Part shown: piece by piece, positions 10,718 through 23,387 of the stretch | How positions within the stretch are numbered: position 1 is the stretch's first letter | Layout: every line of letters begins with the position of its first letter | NCBI RefSeq assembly: GCF_008831285.2 | Contig: NC_045149.1 | Coordinates: 8,954,417-9,018,416 of the forward strand | Reading direction: 5' to 3' | Source: Nymphaea colorata | Taxonomy: Eukaryota; Streptophyta; Magnoliopsida; Nymphaeales; Nymphaeaceae | Length of the DNA: 64,000 bases | Position numbers and translations under genes: made by a program | Notes under the pieces: generated by a model | The model's database searches: none | What the model saw: the letters and a program-made list of their open reading frames with translations, nothing else | What the model was told of the DNA's origin: nothing

Positions 10718-13148
10718 AAGCTGCATCAGTATAGATGAGCACAATGAAACAAGTGAGATTGGGCAGCCGATTAGTTGCAGTGGGAGCTTCTATGAACAGA
10801 ATGTTCGGCAGATAGGCAAAGGCTTCCACCAGCAAGGCCCTGGCCACCATTAACTCAGGGCGAGATGATTTAGATAGAATGAGCTTTGCTTTCAGAGAAG
10901 GATTACTGCAAATTGCAATACCAGGACGAAAATAACACAACATATAGGGTTGAATAAATTCAATTTCTCAAAGTAGGCCTGCCTGATGTTTCTGGACTCA
11001 TGAAGTGTTTTGTCCATTAACAACAAATTCGATTACTCAAATTAGGCCTGCCTAATCTTTTATTGTGGACTCATGAAGCGCTTATTGTGGACCCATGAAG
11101 CGCTTGTCCATAGTTATTTGCCGCCAAAGTCAAAGTTTGGATGAACTTTTGCTAGGAAAATGTGTTTCTTCTCATAGATCAGTATACCTTTAAATTGATT
11201 TCTTTAAGATCAGACTTTGAGAAAAGGCCCACAAAACATTGGCTAAGTGCTGGGTACTCGGTGAAAGTGAAAAGCCCCTTCCTTTGGAAAATTCGATTTA
11301 CACTAATCTGCAGAACATGTGCATGGTAAAAGAGATTCCAATCTCTTCACTAATTCAATCCAAGGGTAGCCAGATCCGAGAAGTGGTTCATACATAACCA
11401 ATATCTTGCCACAAGAGTATTGATGGGCAAGATGGTGACAAATTGATCTTGATGAGGGAACATTGGCAAAAGTTGATGGAAAGGAAACGGTTGCAGTGGG
11501 AAGGGCACAAACATTTCATACATATAGCGTACACATTACAGTTTACACACACACACACACATACACACACACAGGTTGCCATAACTAAATTATGAATAAC
11601 AATCTTATTATATCCTTAAAAAGGCTGGCAAGAGGCTTCTTTCAGTACCAAGAAGCAGCACGCTGTCATCAGGATGGATTTTACGTTAGGTGTTTGCACA
11701 TGGAACAATTATCTCATCCATAGGCGCAGAAGAGTAATGCGTGACACTTGCAACCCAAACAATATTAGTTGAATCTCGGCTCCTGGTTCATGCTTTGATC
11801 CCATTCTCACAGTTCATGGCTTCACTTTGTTGCCAGTGATTATAATTAAATGACGTCCCAGAAAATAGATCTAATCAAACGCACATTGTTTCAGAAGTAA
11901 CAAATTTGAACTCCAAGCTTATTAAGAAACGCTCAAGAAGTTGTTTGGACTAGGATTTGAATTCTAAATGTACTTGCGAAATAAGCACTTCAAACAAGTT
12001 ATTTTATATAAACTTCAAGACGGGCATGCTCAAAATTATATTAGTTATCACAAACAAGTTTGTCAAAGTTGGAGACAAACACCTATGTTTCATACGCAGC
12101 TTGCTGATCCCCTTTTCTGAGTTTAAATGCACTCCTTACATGCTAAGCGAAACTGAAACGCAAGTAGTTTGGCATCTTTTCTAGGCCTAATTAACAGGAG
12201 ACATCGGCAAGGAACTTCCTGTAGGTAACATATGGAAATGCAGTCAGAGAGAGGAAAATTACCTTCATGGGAGCACAAAAAAGACATCTATATCTAGTTT
12301 TCATTCCCAAATGAAATCATTAGAAGTACCAAATGGAAATGATGAACCTAATATATGGAATAATTTACATGACAAGTTGTAAACATACAAATAGGAACGT
12401 GGATCAGTATTTGCAGAGCAACATCTTAGAATCTCAACTGGAAACACGTTGTCAGACAAAAAATCTGATCCATGGTTATTTGTCCCCTTAATCAAGAGGA
12501 TGTAGAACTTCCACGAGACCGATGTACTGAGATAGCCTTGATCACCAAATAAGTATCCAGACAAAACAGGGCTCCTTATGACATAGAAGGGGCATTCATG
12601 TATTAACTGAACATCCAGTAGATCAAAATTCTGCAGTAAATATCACAAGTCCTTTCCCAATAACTTCTTCCAGGATGATAGTCTTCCTCCGTCCATCCAA
12701 CTGAATGTCCATGTTGCGAGACAGGCCTGTACAACTTACATACATGGTGCTCCAAAAGTACGAAATCTTCTTGGTTCCCAGAATCAACCTCCAAATAGAA
12801 AATGAAAGGGGAAACAAGAGGATAAAGACCTTGATTCATTATAATTTAACCACCTCAGCCATGAGATTCGAGGTTCAATCTTACTGCAGAATTTCCAAGC
12901 TTCCCTAGAAAATAGAGACCAAAGTGGGTTAGATGCATTTATATAGACAAATTACATAAATTGTAGTTAATGAAACTAGTTAGAACTGCTAGATGTGCAC
13001 CAGTCCATATTAACCTTCTGGCTTCTGGTCTAGAGCTGGATAATTTCATAGATTAAATATTTAGAGAGCAAAAGCTCTTTCTTTTCACACCCTTGGAATC
13101 ACCAACCCCTCAGAAATCAAAATCAACAAAAATGCTTGCCAATGTCAA
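10718..13148. other. Intergenic DNA and probable 3' UTR of the exonuclease gene
   Basis: No complete gene is seen. Minus-strand open stretches at 10710-10943, 12301-12564 and 12603-12839 have coding-like composition but no recognisable family or splice context. The part nearest 13148 is downstream of the exonuclease stop and probably includes its 3' UTR and polyadenylation region. A CA microsatellite lies at 11545-11573. Confidence 0.5.
11545..11573. repeat. CA/TG microsatellite
   Basis: An (AC)n run interrupted once by AT, about 29 bp long. It lies in intergenic sequence. Confidence 0.9.
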
Positions 13149-14583
13149 TCAATTTAACTTCTTGAAGAAGCAGGAAAGAGCAGGCAAGTCATTACAGGTG
13201 TCCCTTTTGGATAACCATTTCTCGTCAAAATGAATGTCAATGTCCCTGAAAAATACATGAAGACAAGTATGGGTTATGGAAAGAAAAAAAATTGATGCTA
13301 AGCAAACCACAATGTCCCAACAAGATCTCCTTTGAATCCTAAGTGAGAATTAGTAACCAACCTCCTCAAGCTAAGCACACGAAAGTTTCTACGCAGATAA
13401 TCTGCATGCTCAGTCAGAGCAGTTTGTGCATAAGGTTTTCCAACAGTTCTAATTGCAGCAGCTCTCAGCAAGTTTTCCAATGTACCATGCTTCTTTATAA
13501 GTTTGACAGCCGTCTTCCGGCCAAAACCAGGAGATACATGTTGAAGCCCTGGGACACCATCAACATCATCACCCAGTATGCAACCTACACAATGCCACCA
13601 TTAGATCAAAGGAAAGACCTTCATCTTACTTTTGAAAGAGAATGGAACAGTAGTGACAATCAAGATTTCCTACTTCATGAAAAGCAAGAAAATATCGAGT
13701 ATTAGTTGGCTTATGACATTTATTTCAAATTTTCAACAGCTTTTCAAGTCTTTTTTTATGACCATAAGAAACATACAGGCTGCACAATAAACCTACACCA
13801 AGATTTTCCCAATATTTGCTACTCATTCCAGTAGCTCAGCATCATTTGCACAATTATGGACAATAAGAACTCACTTGATCCTTTACAGTTAAAGGTCGTA
13901 TGTAAACATACTTACGGAGACTCAGATCAGATGCTGGGTCACAATTGTACTGCAAGAGATAATGCTTTAATGTGTAAAATGACCACCGTCCAAGCTCTGG
14001 CATAGGCATTACCATCTGCACGCGTTCAGATATCAACTGCTTGAAATCTTTATCAGGTGATGCTATGACAGCATGAAGTCCTCTTTGTTGAATTTGTTCA
14101 ACAAGTGTTGCAATCACATCATCTGCCTCAGCATCTTCAACTTTTATTGCCTGCTAGTTCAAAGATATGACATTTTGAAATGAAAACACATGTTTTTAAA
14201 CATTTAAATTAAACATAACCTGATGTATCTTGCAAACTGCAACTTAAATTGCACATTCTTCATTCAGTTTAACATTGTCATGAAATTGAACAGTTTAAAA
14301 CAGATAATTGTAATTAACCAATAATTAGCCAAATATAACCTAATGATGTGTGTTGTAGCTGCAAACCTAAGACCTGAGGTGATTTCAGATCCTCAGATCT
14401 TAGATGCAAGGTTTTGAGATCCGAGGGTCAATTGAAAATGCGTTTGATGGGTTTAATCGACCCTCAGATCTGTCCCTCTCTCCCTCTATGAGGGTTTCTC
14501 TCTGCTCTCTCTATCTCTCTCTCTCTAAAACTTCAAAGTTCTAAATGACAGCCATGGCTGCCCTCTTCCAGGTGAGGTCTCTC

Positions 14584-14620
<37 letters not shown>

Positions 14621-15136
14621 TTTGCACAACCATCTGGCCAGTCAGTGGGAGGGCTTTACAACCCTCCTTTTTGGCTGGCCAAAGGGCTTGGAAGCCCACT
14701 TGATCACAAGAGCCCTTTTTTCTGCAAAGAAGAGACAAGCCCTCCTTTCCTAGCAAACAAAAGGCCTTTCAAGCGTTCTTTAGCCCTCTTGGAAGGCCTC
14801 TTGTTTGCTAGAATCCCCTATTATGCTGGAAAAAGAGGCTCTAGCTTAAGCTTGACTAAGCTCGAGTCAAGCTTGCTGAGCTTGATTTGCTCAAGCTCGA
14901 ATAAGCTCGAGTAAATTCTGACCCTCCCATTTCCCCTAAAAGTAAAACACAATGTCTCGGCCTTTCAATGAGTATCCTAAAACTTAAACCCTGGTCCCAA
15001 CTCTTGCCACTGTGCTTTGATTTCTTCCCTCACCTCCTCTTTTCGGTCGTTGGAGGTCTACTACCACCATTTGCGGGGCTTGACCATCATCCTCTGGCAT
15101 CTGACCACCAACCAGTCCACCGGCTCTAGTAAGTTG

Positions 15137-15209
<73 letters not shown>

Positions 15210-18089
15210 TGTTACAAATGCCAACTAAACTGAAAAATGCAGTTGTGAACGGCCACAACCAGGCCAGCCAGCGGCCACCATCTTCATTTCTCTCTTTCAC
15301 GCCCACAATTTCTTGGTTAATCCTCCTCTTTTTTCATAGTACAACTGGCACCCGTAAACAAGAGCCACCACCAATGGTTAGTCCGGAACACCAACACTAC
15401 TGACCACAAGCAACTCTCACTCTCACTCTCTCACAACCTCTTCACCCTCTTTTTTTTCTTCTAAAAAATACATCAGGCACCCCTAAACAACAGATGGCAA
15501 CCGGTGACTAGCACAAAACACCACCATTACTGACCACAAGCAACTCTCTCTCTCTCTCTCTCTCTCTCAAAACATCTTCCTCTTGCTGAATTGATTTAAT
15601 ATCTCAGTAGTTTCAGGCTGCCAAGGGAAGTGGAGGTGTGATATTGAAAAAAAAAAAAATGAAGAATGGCAGTGGTGAGGCTAACGGTGCTCTTGCTCTC
15701 TTTATATCACTCTTTTCTATATTCTCCCTTAATTTTCTTACAAGGACATCATTTGAAGAAGAATTATCAATTGCAGTAGGTACAAATTTTCTTTTAATCT
15801 CTCATTCTGTAAGATACTTGACAATTACAGTTATTATAAGGTTCCTAATATGAGATCGCCCAAATTCAATAAAATTGATGATATGTTCTTGCATTTTACA
15901 CTCTCTATCAATGAAATCAGTTGTTACTGACACATTCCCAACTTGTTAATTTGATGTCCACATATCCGTAGCCAAAGCAATTTTATCAACACACCTTCAA
16001 AACTTCTTTTAATTTTTTCTTTTTGTCTTTATCAAACTCCTTACATATCTTTTAGCATCTATTCCTTAAACTGACACCCACTTACAAAAATCAAGTATAA
16101 GAAGGAATCTAGACCAACGATTACCTACTATAGAAAAACGATGTTCTTCAGTTACCACTACCTTTGCAATGATCTCCCTTATTGACTGTACGTCAACATT
16201 GGAATCCATATCTATCATATTATTTATGACATCAGAAGCTTCACTTAAAGTATAACTTAGAAATCATTGTTTTTTGTTAGCAAAACGTCCATTTGTGTCT
16301 TCTCAATGATGATGTAATTCAACTTGCAATAATCACAAATAATGCATTAGAATACTTGCATTTTCCTTTTTCATACCATTACAAAATCATTATATATTTT
16401 AGAAGTCTTTGCTTTGGATCTCTTTGCACCATCTACAGGTACTTTACATTGATCTCTAGAAACTCCTTCATTTTCAGTGTCTTAGGAATTTATAGGACTT
16501 TCATTAGCACAATGCAACCCAATAGGTAAATTATCTGAACTTTATCCTGAATCACATGCTTATTTGCCCTTATCAACAATACTTTCTTCCTAAGTTTGTC
16601 ATTTATTATTTTTAAAAAAGAAGTGTCGTTTATATCTTAGACACATACATTACAGCTTAGGAAAAAATATCATAATAGATTCCTACTATTACTATTCATT
16701 TGTACGAAGTGTATATAGTCATCATTTTATAAACGATGTAGGAAGTGTATGTCACATTTCTAGAGAAGTGTGTCCTCTATAATAAAGTTTGATCTTCTGC
16801 CATAACCAGCGATGTAGTTGTTCAGGTCCATTGGTATAGGCAGTCGTATCCTCTTGTTTGTTCTAATTTCAATAACTTTGATTAGCAAATTATCCAACTA
16901 GTGTAAATCCAAATCCAGATGAATTTCTGTTATTTTCTGTCATACATTTGAATAAAGTAGGATGGCTGCTTTTGATGTTTTAGTCCAAAGAATTAAAATT
17001 ATACAGTTACATTATCTTAGAATAGGCCATGTATGAGCATCGTCTACAACCACCAGATGGAGGCTCCCTGCCTCGTCAATAGATTCAAGGCCTTCATAGA
17101 TGGATTTTTGTCTTGTAGCATAGCCTGCTACAGACATATATGCTCTTATAAGCTAACAAGAGTTCTCATATTTGTGATTCATGAGTAAAAGATGTTAAAT
17201 GGCCATAACATGTTAACATAGTTATTGTTTACTGAGAGATTTCTCTCAGTATGATCATGATAAGGCAATAAACTACCTACCCTTAGCCCTACCCTCGTCA
17301 GCACCATATTGTTTTCTGAGATGAAAATATCTTGCATGAGCAGGACTTGTTAGATAAACTTTTTTACATTCAAAAACAATGTCCAACTTTGGAGAAATAG
17401 GAAGAACCGAGAACATTATTGGAAACCCATGATAGTAACAAATACAAATCAAAATCAATAACCTTTCATTCTGGACATGCCAATCATGAATTAGTAGTTG
17501 CATTCAATCTCTGAAAACAAAACCCCAATTGTCTTGAACCTTTTATTTTTCAAATAGGATATCTATACGATCTCAACAAAGAATATCCATATCTATATAT
17601 ACATTATACACATAGATCTAAGTTTTAATACATTCCCACCAGAACATAACCAAGAGGAAAACAAGTAAAAAGTTTGATCATTACCCAAAACTAAGAAAAG
17701 AAAGATGAAGTATAGATCAAAAGACTTGATTAATGATCAAGAAAGAAATCACATAATAAGAAACTTATTAAAACGCCAAGGAATAAGGTTTTGATTCTAT
17801 TCATAAATTAAAGAAATTATGCAATGACCCTGAGTCTTTCTTTTTTCCTATGACACATCTACTTCCCTTGGCAGTATGGATGTTAAATCAATTCAGCAAG
17901 AGGAAAAGGTTGTGTGTGTGTGTGTGCGTATGTGTGTGTGAGAGAGAGAGAGAGAGAACGTAAGAGAGTGAGAGAGAGATTGTTGCCTATGGTGGGTAAT
18001 GGTGGAGTTCTGCCCTAGCCACTGATGGCTGGCTCTTGTTCAGGGGTGTATGGCATATTTTGGAAAAAGAAAAAGTGGATTAAGGAAGA

Positions 18090-18126
<37 letters not shown>

Positions 18127-18255
18127 TAAGAGAGTGAGAGAGAGATTGTTGCCTATGGTGGGTAATGGTGGAGTTCTGCCCTAGCCACTGATGGCTGGCT
18201 CTTGTTCAGGGGTGTATGGCATATTTTGGAAAAAGAATAAGTGGATTAAGGAAGA

Positions 18256-18294
<39 letters not shown>

Positions 18295-20399
18295 GTCGTG
18301 GTGGTGCTCCACCCGAGCCACTAGTGTCCAGCTCTTGTTTGGATTGTGTATGGCGTACCCTGAGGGGGAAAAAAAAGTATTAAGAGATCGTGTGTGCGAG
18401 AGAGAGAAGATGGTGGTCACCGGCTGGCTGGCCTTGTTGTCATTAGAACGGTAGCATTTTTCGGTCTATAATGTTTTCCACACAGATTTTTCAATTTCAC
18501 AAGTTTTCCAAACTTTCACACACTAGTGCATAGCATACCCGTTTTTCAATTTCATAGGATGTAAAGAGAGACAAAGAGGAGGTTATAACTTACCAGTGCT
18601 GGTGGACTAGCAAATGGATGGATGTAGAACGATGATAGTTGGACCCTGCAGATGGTGGCAGTGGATCTCCAGCGATTGAAAAGTGGAGATCAGGGAAGAA
18701 ATTGACACCACAGGGCAGGAGTCAAGACTAAGGTTTTAGTTTTGGGATACTCATTAAGAGTCTGAGACAGCGTCTTTTACTTTTAGGGGAATGGGGGAAT
18801 CAGGGTAAGACTCAAGCCAAGTTGAGCTTACGCGAGCTGAGTTAGCATTCTTAGCAAACTCAAACTCGACTGGACTAAATGAATGAGTTGAAACATCAAC
18901 TCGAGCTCGACTCTTTTGCTAAAAGAGTCGGCTCGAGATTAAGCCGAGATCAAGTTGCTCAGCTAGTTGTTCAGGCCCATATTTGAGGGCTCTGCATATC
19001 TCCGATATAGGCATCTGACAGAACCTCACATCTCCAAAAAAAATCTAAGGTCAGATGTGAGATCTAAGGAAATCAAACACCCTCTAACAAATAAAGCTTA
19101 AGAAAAAGGTATGACACAAAACGAGCAATAGGATTGAGGTGCAGGTCATTGTATATCCCAAATATTTGGGCAATTGATGACTAACACAATAATGAAGAAA
19201 AAATTGTGCCTTTGTATGTGTCTCTCTCTTTGGAATACAATCAAGAAGAACATAGCAAAACTTATAAAGCTGGTCTCTATAACATAAATTCAGGGCCTCA
19301 GATCATTCTTTTAATATATTATATTATTTCTGTCCTTCATCTCCCTCTGCTGGAAATTCTTTTTAGGAATAACAAGCCCAAGTTAGAATAGTTGAGAAGG
19401 ATTACAGTCCTTCACATTATATCAGGCAAAATGCCTATCATATGTTTAGACGGCAGACATAATGTATAATTTAGTCTACATTTTAAACATAAGGTTCTAA
19501 GATGATGCAAGTTTATCTACTAGTAAGGCACCATGATGAAAAGATACTGAGGACAAGTAAGTTTGACAACAATTTCTTGCTCATGATTTTTTATGTTCAA
19601 TGTTCTAGATTTAAAGGAAACAAGTTCTAACTAAAATCAGGTGATAAGAATGGGAAAAGCAAAAAGGAAGCGTAAGCCTACCGGGATGTTGCATTTATCA
19701 AAAAGATCCATGATGTTTTCTGTTGCACATTTGTTGGATGTTATGTTCTGAATTCCTGAAATCCTATGGAACGTAGATAAGCCTGCTGAAGATCTCCTGC
19801 GATGTGCTTTATATGAAGGCAATAACTGCCTACGATATTCATTTCCATGTTCTCCATCAAATACCTAATGAAACAAACTCAGTGAACACTTGGAAAGAAA
19901 ATTGGCTTTGACATAGAGTCAAGAAATGAAAAGACAAAATGCAAAGTTCACTTGTCTATTTTCATTACACCTTACTTATCTTAAGGGGCTGTCAGATTGT
20001 AGGTTAAAGTTTAAATAGAGAAAAGATTATACAAGATTTATCCTAGCTATCTTTTATGTGAAATAAAATTCATATGATGTTTTACAATAAAAAAAAAATT
20101 ATGAAAACAATGCTGAACCCATTACTTAAAAAAAGTTGTGTCAAAAAATGAAAAAAAGGTTCAAAAGATTTACCCAAGTTTTTCCCTCGTAAGGTCAAAT
20201 TTCAAAATTTTCCTTCATTTTTAGGCAAAGAAACACTCATTTTTAGGCAAAGAAACACTCATAGAGACTTCCATAAAAAGCTTTAGATATATTTGATTAG
20301 CTATGACAACAACATCTCAAACTCGCTTTCTTTCATACCCAAGAAAAGAGCCCGCCTCTATCACACTGGGGATATTTCCAAAAGAACCTACAATTTTCA

Positions 20400-20431
<32 letters not shown>

Positions 20432-20653
20432 TCCTAAAGTTCAACAAAACCACATTTACTTGTTTTTTTCTCTCCATTAAATGCCCACTCTTTAGCCTTT
20501 AATGCAGAAAGAGAAATAGAAGCATTCAATGTGCACACACACACACACAAAGATCCCCGGTTCACAGGGCGATTCTGGAGGCAACACAAACGAGAAGAGC
20601 CTCGACCTAACGGTCTCGGGGAACCTCGCCGGGATCGGGGCGCCCAAGCTATA

Positions 20654-20703
<50 letters not shown>

Positions 20704-23387
20704 TAAAGTTCAACAAAACAAGATGCCATATTTACTTTTCTTTTTCTCTCCATTAAATGCCCTCTCTTTAGCATTTGATGCAGAAAGAGAAATAGAGGAG
20801 GCATTCAAATGCAGAGAGATAAATAGTTATAATGTCATCTTTTATAGAATTTTGGATCTCATTATATACATACATATGGTTCCACGAACAACACAAAAAG
20901 AAAATACCCCCATTTGAGATGCATTTCCCAGTACGACATAAGTCCAAATAGAGTAAGATAACCAAAATTGAAAATTGCATCAAAAGCTCTTAGTTAAGCA
21001 TAATTTGTGCACTGAAAACAAAATCATTCATCTAGAACAGGAAAGAAAGATTGAGTGGGAAAGTTTCCCGTACACCTATAGCTAAATAGTAGAATATTTG
21101 GCAAAATTTCAATTCTTCTTAGATAGCAATGCCCAGTGGGAAACAGTTATCAGTTATTAAGGTCATATCCAAATTTCAAGTATAATGTGAGGACTCGGGA
21201 TCATGGTCCTGCTATATGCGTGGAAACCTCGATATCCAGATGGAGCACTAGAAACCTAGTATTGGAGGAACCGATGGCATGAAATATGCTCGCAAGAATG
21301 GTCCAGAACAGTAACCTTTATAGTTACTAGATATATTTTGTGTTTTACATTAAATGCTTCCCTTACACAAAAAAGAATGAACATAGTCAATCTACATGCA
21401 TGTGAACTACCAAATTCAGTTGAAGCATGCATATTATGAACATCTCCGCTCGCACAAGATTCCAGAACAGTAACATTTTTACACACTAAGTTGATTATGA
21501 ACTGAGGAGCTTAGTTATACACTGATATTAAATATGCTGCTACTTCAGTTTTCTTGGAGGCACTCATGGTAAAGCGCAAAAGAATATGCAACTGACCTAA
21601 ATTACCTAACAGAGATGCTTGACTACAATATTACATTTATATTTTAAACACGTCTCCTGATCCTCAAGATGAGAATTACGGAGCCAAATCTATAGGTTTC
21701 ATAACTTGTTATAGAGCTTATGCTTCGCGAAAGTATACCATTTAGATGAGCAAAAAATGTTTTAAACAAGCCACAGCCTTCTCTTAGAAAGCTAGAAATC
21801 AGCTAAAAGAATAAAACAGAGCTAAACTAGCCAGAAGGCATTCACAAGAAAAAAGACAAGATTGAGCATCCTGGAATACACATCCTGTTTAATGTGTTAA
21901 TTGTTATCACGTTGATGAGTTGCAAAGAAGACTGTGAATGGGAAAAGTAGGGAACTGCAGCACGGGATTGTTGTGAGTCAGACTGTCCAATCACACCAAC
22001 ATGCTATTGTAACATTTTCCTTGGAAAATTTACGTAACCAATTATTCTATATGGACTCCAAGAACAAAGAGACGTAGATTGATTCTATAAATCAGATCTA
22101 TTCAAGGAAAACAATTTCCTAAGCTGACATTCATAAAGATGCATCTGCAAGACAGAGGGTAGACCTTGAGAAAATGAGGGAAGATCTTAGAAGTATCCCA
22201 ACCGCCTGAACCATTGTCTTTTCTCTTCATGTGATGTTGCCCTTGTCTCTCTCCATGATGAACAGCGGAAGAGTTTTGAGTTATGCGTCCCTAGACATGT
22301 TAAAAATTAGCTATATCACACCATCACCTTCTGAAGCATGACGGCAACGGGTCAGCTACTTGCATCAACTTGCAATTGGCCACTTTCCAAGAATTTCACA
22401 ACAACAAGGTCACCATTTTTTTTGCATCGTCCACAGACAGTAGTCCACCACGACCCAATTTGGGGGGCAATGTGGCAAATACCAGACCCAGTGATAGCGT
22501 TTTGCTCACTTCTACACCTAACGCTGTTGTGAACACAATACCAGAAATTGCTTGCAGGATGCTCATCCATAGAATAGGTCACTGAGAATCCCCAAGTCTC
22601 ATAGCATTAGATTAACGGGTTGCCGATTCACATAAATCTAGAGATACATAGAACGAATCGATCACATCAACAAAATGCAAAAATAATTGCTACGAATACC
22701 ATCTGCAGGACCTTGATACAGGCAGACGTTCCTAAGGAACTTCAACCACACAAAACTAGGTCAATGAGTTCTAATTCGGACACATATAAAACAAACAACA
22801 GAAATCTAATCACAGCGGCAGAGTAGAAAACCAGTTCTCCCATGAAACGCCATTTGCAGGATATGTGTACGCACATGAGATCCAAAATGCAGCTGAAAAC
22901 TACAGAAAATTAGGACAATCTAGCGCGACCAACACAAACTCAGCCACAAAAACAGACAATAATTGAAGCAAGAAGGGGAGATGCTTACAGCCATAACTGG
23001 GTCTTGGCCTACAACGCGCGAGAGTAAGAGAGTGGTCCAGTAAGCGAAAGAGTAGTGGCTAGGCTGGCTTCCGTCATAGCAGAGAGGGTTCACGTCGAGG
23101 AGGAAGACCCTTGCCGCTCTGCTCAGGGCAACTTCTGAACTATGCCCACGACGTCGGCCTTCTTCTCCAAGCAGCAGTGGCGGCTTTTTGCGGCTGCCAT
23201 CGGGACTGCTACTTAGAAGAGGCCTCCCCAATTGCTTCTTCTTCGATGGCCTCAGTGGGGCAGCGACGTAGACTCGTTGGTTCGCAGGTGGAGGAGAAAC
23301 GGGCAATGGATTAGGGAAGGAAGGAGCTCTGCCCGCGTGGTTGCACGATAATATCAGGCCATCTCCCATGCCGGCCCCCTCATGCAT
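13149..23387 (-). CDS. 5'-3' exonuclease family protein (FEN/Pol I N-domain type), five exons
   Basis: Exons in transcript order are 22989-23387, 19682-19864, 13916-14150, 13362-13584 and 13149-13245. All junctions are GT-AG, phases agree and the stop is TGA, giving 378 residues. The family removes nucleotides or flaps from 5' ends of DNA using two metal ions held by acidic residues. Visible family motifs are FLLDVNPLCY (Asp98), VFDGEHGNEYRRQLLPSYKA (134-153), EDAEADDVIATL (Glu202, Asp204, Asp205), ASPDKDFKQL (Asp227, Asp229), and GDDVDGVPG (278-285 region) starting the helix-hairpin-helix DNA-binding part. This matches plant single-domain exonucleases rather than full DNA polymerase I. The first 90 residues are non-conserved, basic and serine/proline rich, compatible with an organelle transit peptide (inference). 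The start is the first ATG of the open frame; ATG 23369 is an alternative. Introns of 3.1 kb and 5.5 kb are swollen by repeats, including a hAT element. Confidence 0.9.
14577..14620. repeat. CT microsatellite in the exonuclease-gene intron
   Basis: A (CT)n run with one CC interruption. It lies left of the inverted-arm hAT element. Confidence 0.9.
14750..14812. repeat. Short hairpin (inverted repeat)
   Basis: CTAGCAAACAAAAGGCC with TTTCAAG on the left pairs with CTTGGAAGGCC and TCTTGTTTGCTAG on the right. The arms are about 24 bp, nearly complementary, around a short loop. It could be a foldback relic; no target duplication was identified. Confidence 0.65.
15139..15206. repeat. AT microsatellite, 68 bp
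   Basis: An uninterrupted (AT)n run in the left arm of the intronic hAT element. It is likely polymorphic and prone to assembly or length error. Confidence 0.95.
15850..16250 (-). pseudogene. hAT transposase remnant
   Basis: The minus-strand translation contains REIIAKVVVTEEHRFSIV, then CVDKIALATDMWTSN, a stop, and QVGNVSVTTDFIDRECKMQ followed by EHIINFIEF. These correspond in order to the conserved hAT blocks of RICESLEEPER/Ac-like transposases, including the ATDxWTS motif and the FIDxxxKLQxRIINF motif. The Asp of the TDMWTS block, usually one of the catalytic acids, is retained. In-frame stops and frame changes make this non-functional. Neither the N-terminal BED finger nor the C-terminal dimerisation domain could be recognised. 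A related intact copy elsewhere in the genome could mobilise the non-autonomous hAT element at 581-5388 (inference). Confidence 0.8.
17954..18410. repeat. Tandem array of about 166-bp GA-rich units
   Basis: Two close copies (period 166 bp; AACGTAAGAGAGTGAGAG at 17957 and 18123) and a third diverged partial unit from about 18290. Each unit contains GATGGCTGGCTCTTGTTCAG or a close variant and ends in a (GA)n run. The reverse complement of the same unit occurs about twice in the left arm (15335-15575). Confidence 0.85.
20401..20815. repeat. Duplicated intron segment separated by microsatellites and a GC-rich block
   Basis: TCCTAAAGTTCAACAAAAC, followed by TTCTCTCCATTAAATGCCC, and CAGAAAGAGAAATAGA occur at about 20430-20530 and again at 20700-20805. 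Between them lie a (CA)n run, a roughly 100-bp GC-rich block (20550-20648) and a TA microsatellite (20661-20701). A GT microsatellite precedes the first copy (20401-20422). The whole structure is inside the first intron of the exonuclease gene. Confidence 0.8.

Larger units (their letters stand above)
14840..18965 (-). mobile_element. Degenerate hAT transposon with long inverted arms, inside an intron
   Basis: Left-arm sequence reappears reverse-complemented on the right. TTTCCCCTAAAAGTAAAA and AATGAGTATCCTAAAAC (14930-14990) match 18735-18800. TCTTGCTGAATTGATTTAA and CTGCCAAGGGAAGT (15580-15635) match 17866-17910. AACAAGAGCCA and TACTGACCACAAGCAACTCTC (15355-15420) match 17985-18055. Outer parts carry CGAGCTCGA-type words like the hAT element at 581-5388. 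Transposase remnants lie between the arms. Exact termini and an 8-bp duplication could not be fixed, so the boundaries are approximate. The arms differ in length, partly because tandem units were gained on the right. Confidence 0.65.

Noticed and set aside
10710-10943. Minus-strand frame with a vaguely RNase H-like ARALLVEAF stretch
   Set aside because: No catalytic acidic residues or order of motifs; the resemblance is too weak to call.
12301-12839. Possible extra exons downstream of the exonuclease stop
   Set aside because: The frame at 13149-13245 ends in a clean stop in family-consistent position; these stretches are more likely 3' UTR or intergenic.
15061-15403. Open frames with long Tyr-Ile repeats
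   Set aside because: They are translations of the AT microsatellite; the same artefact occurs at 20492-20756 and 57939-58231.
14360-19083. Possible outer element with GATCTNAGATG-like and GTTTGAT termini around the intronic hAT
   Set aside because: The candidate ends do not pair well and no target duplication was found.
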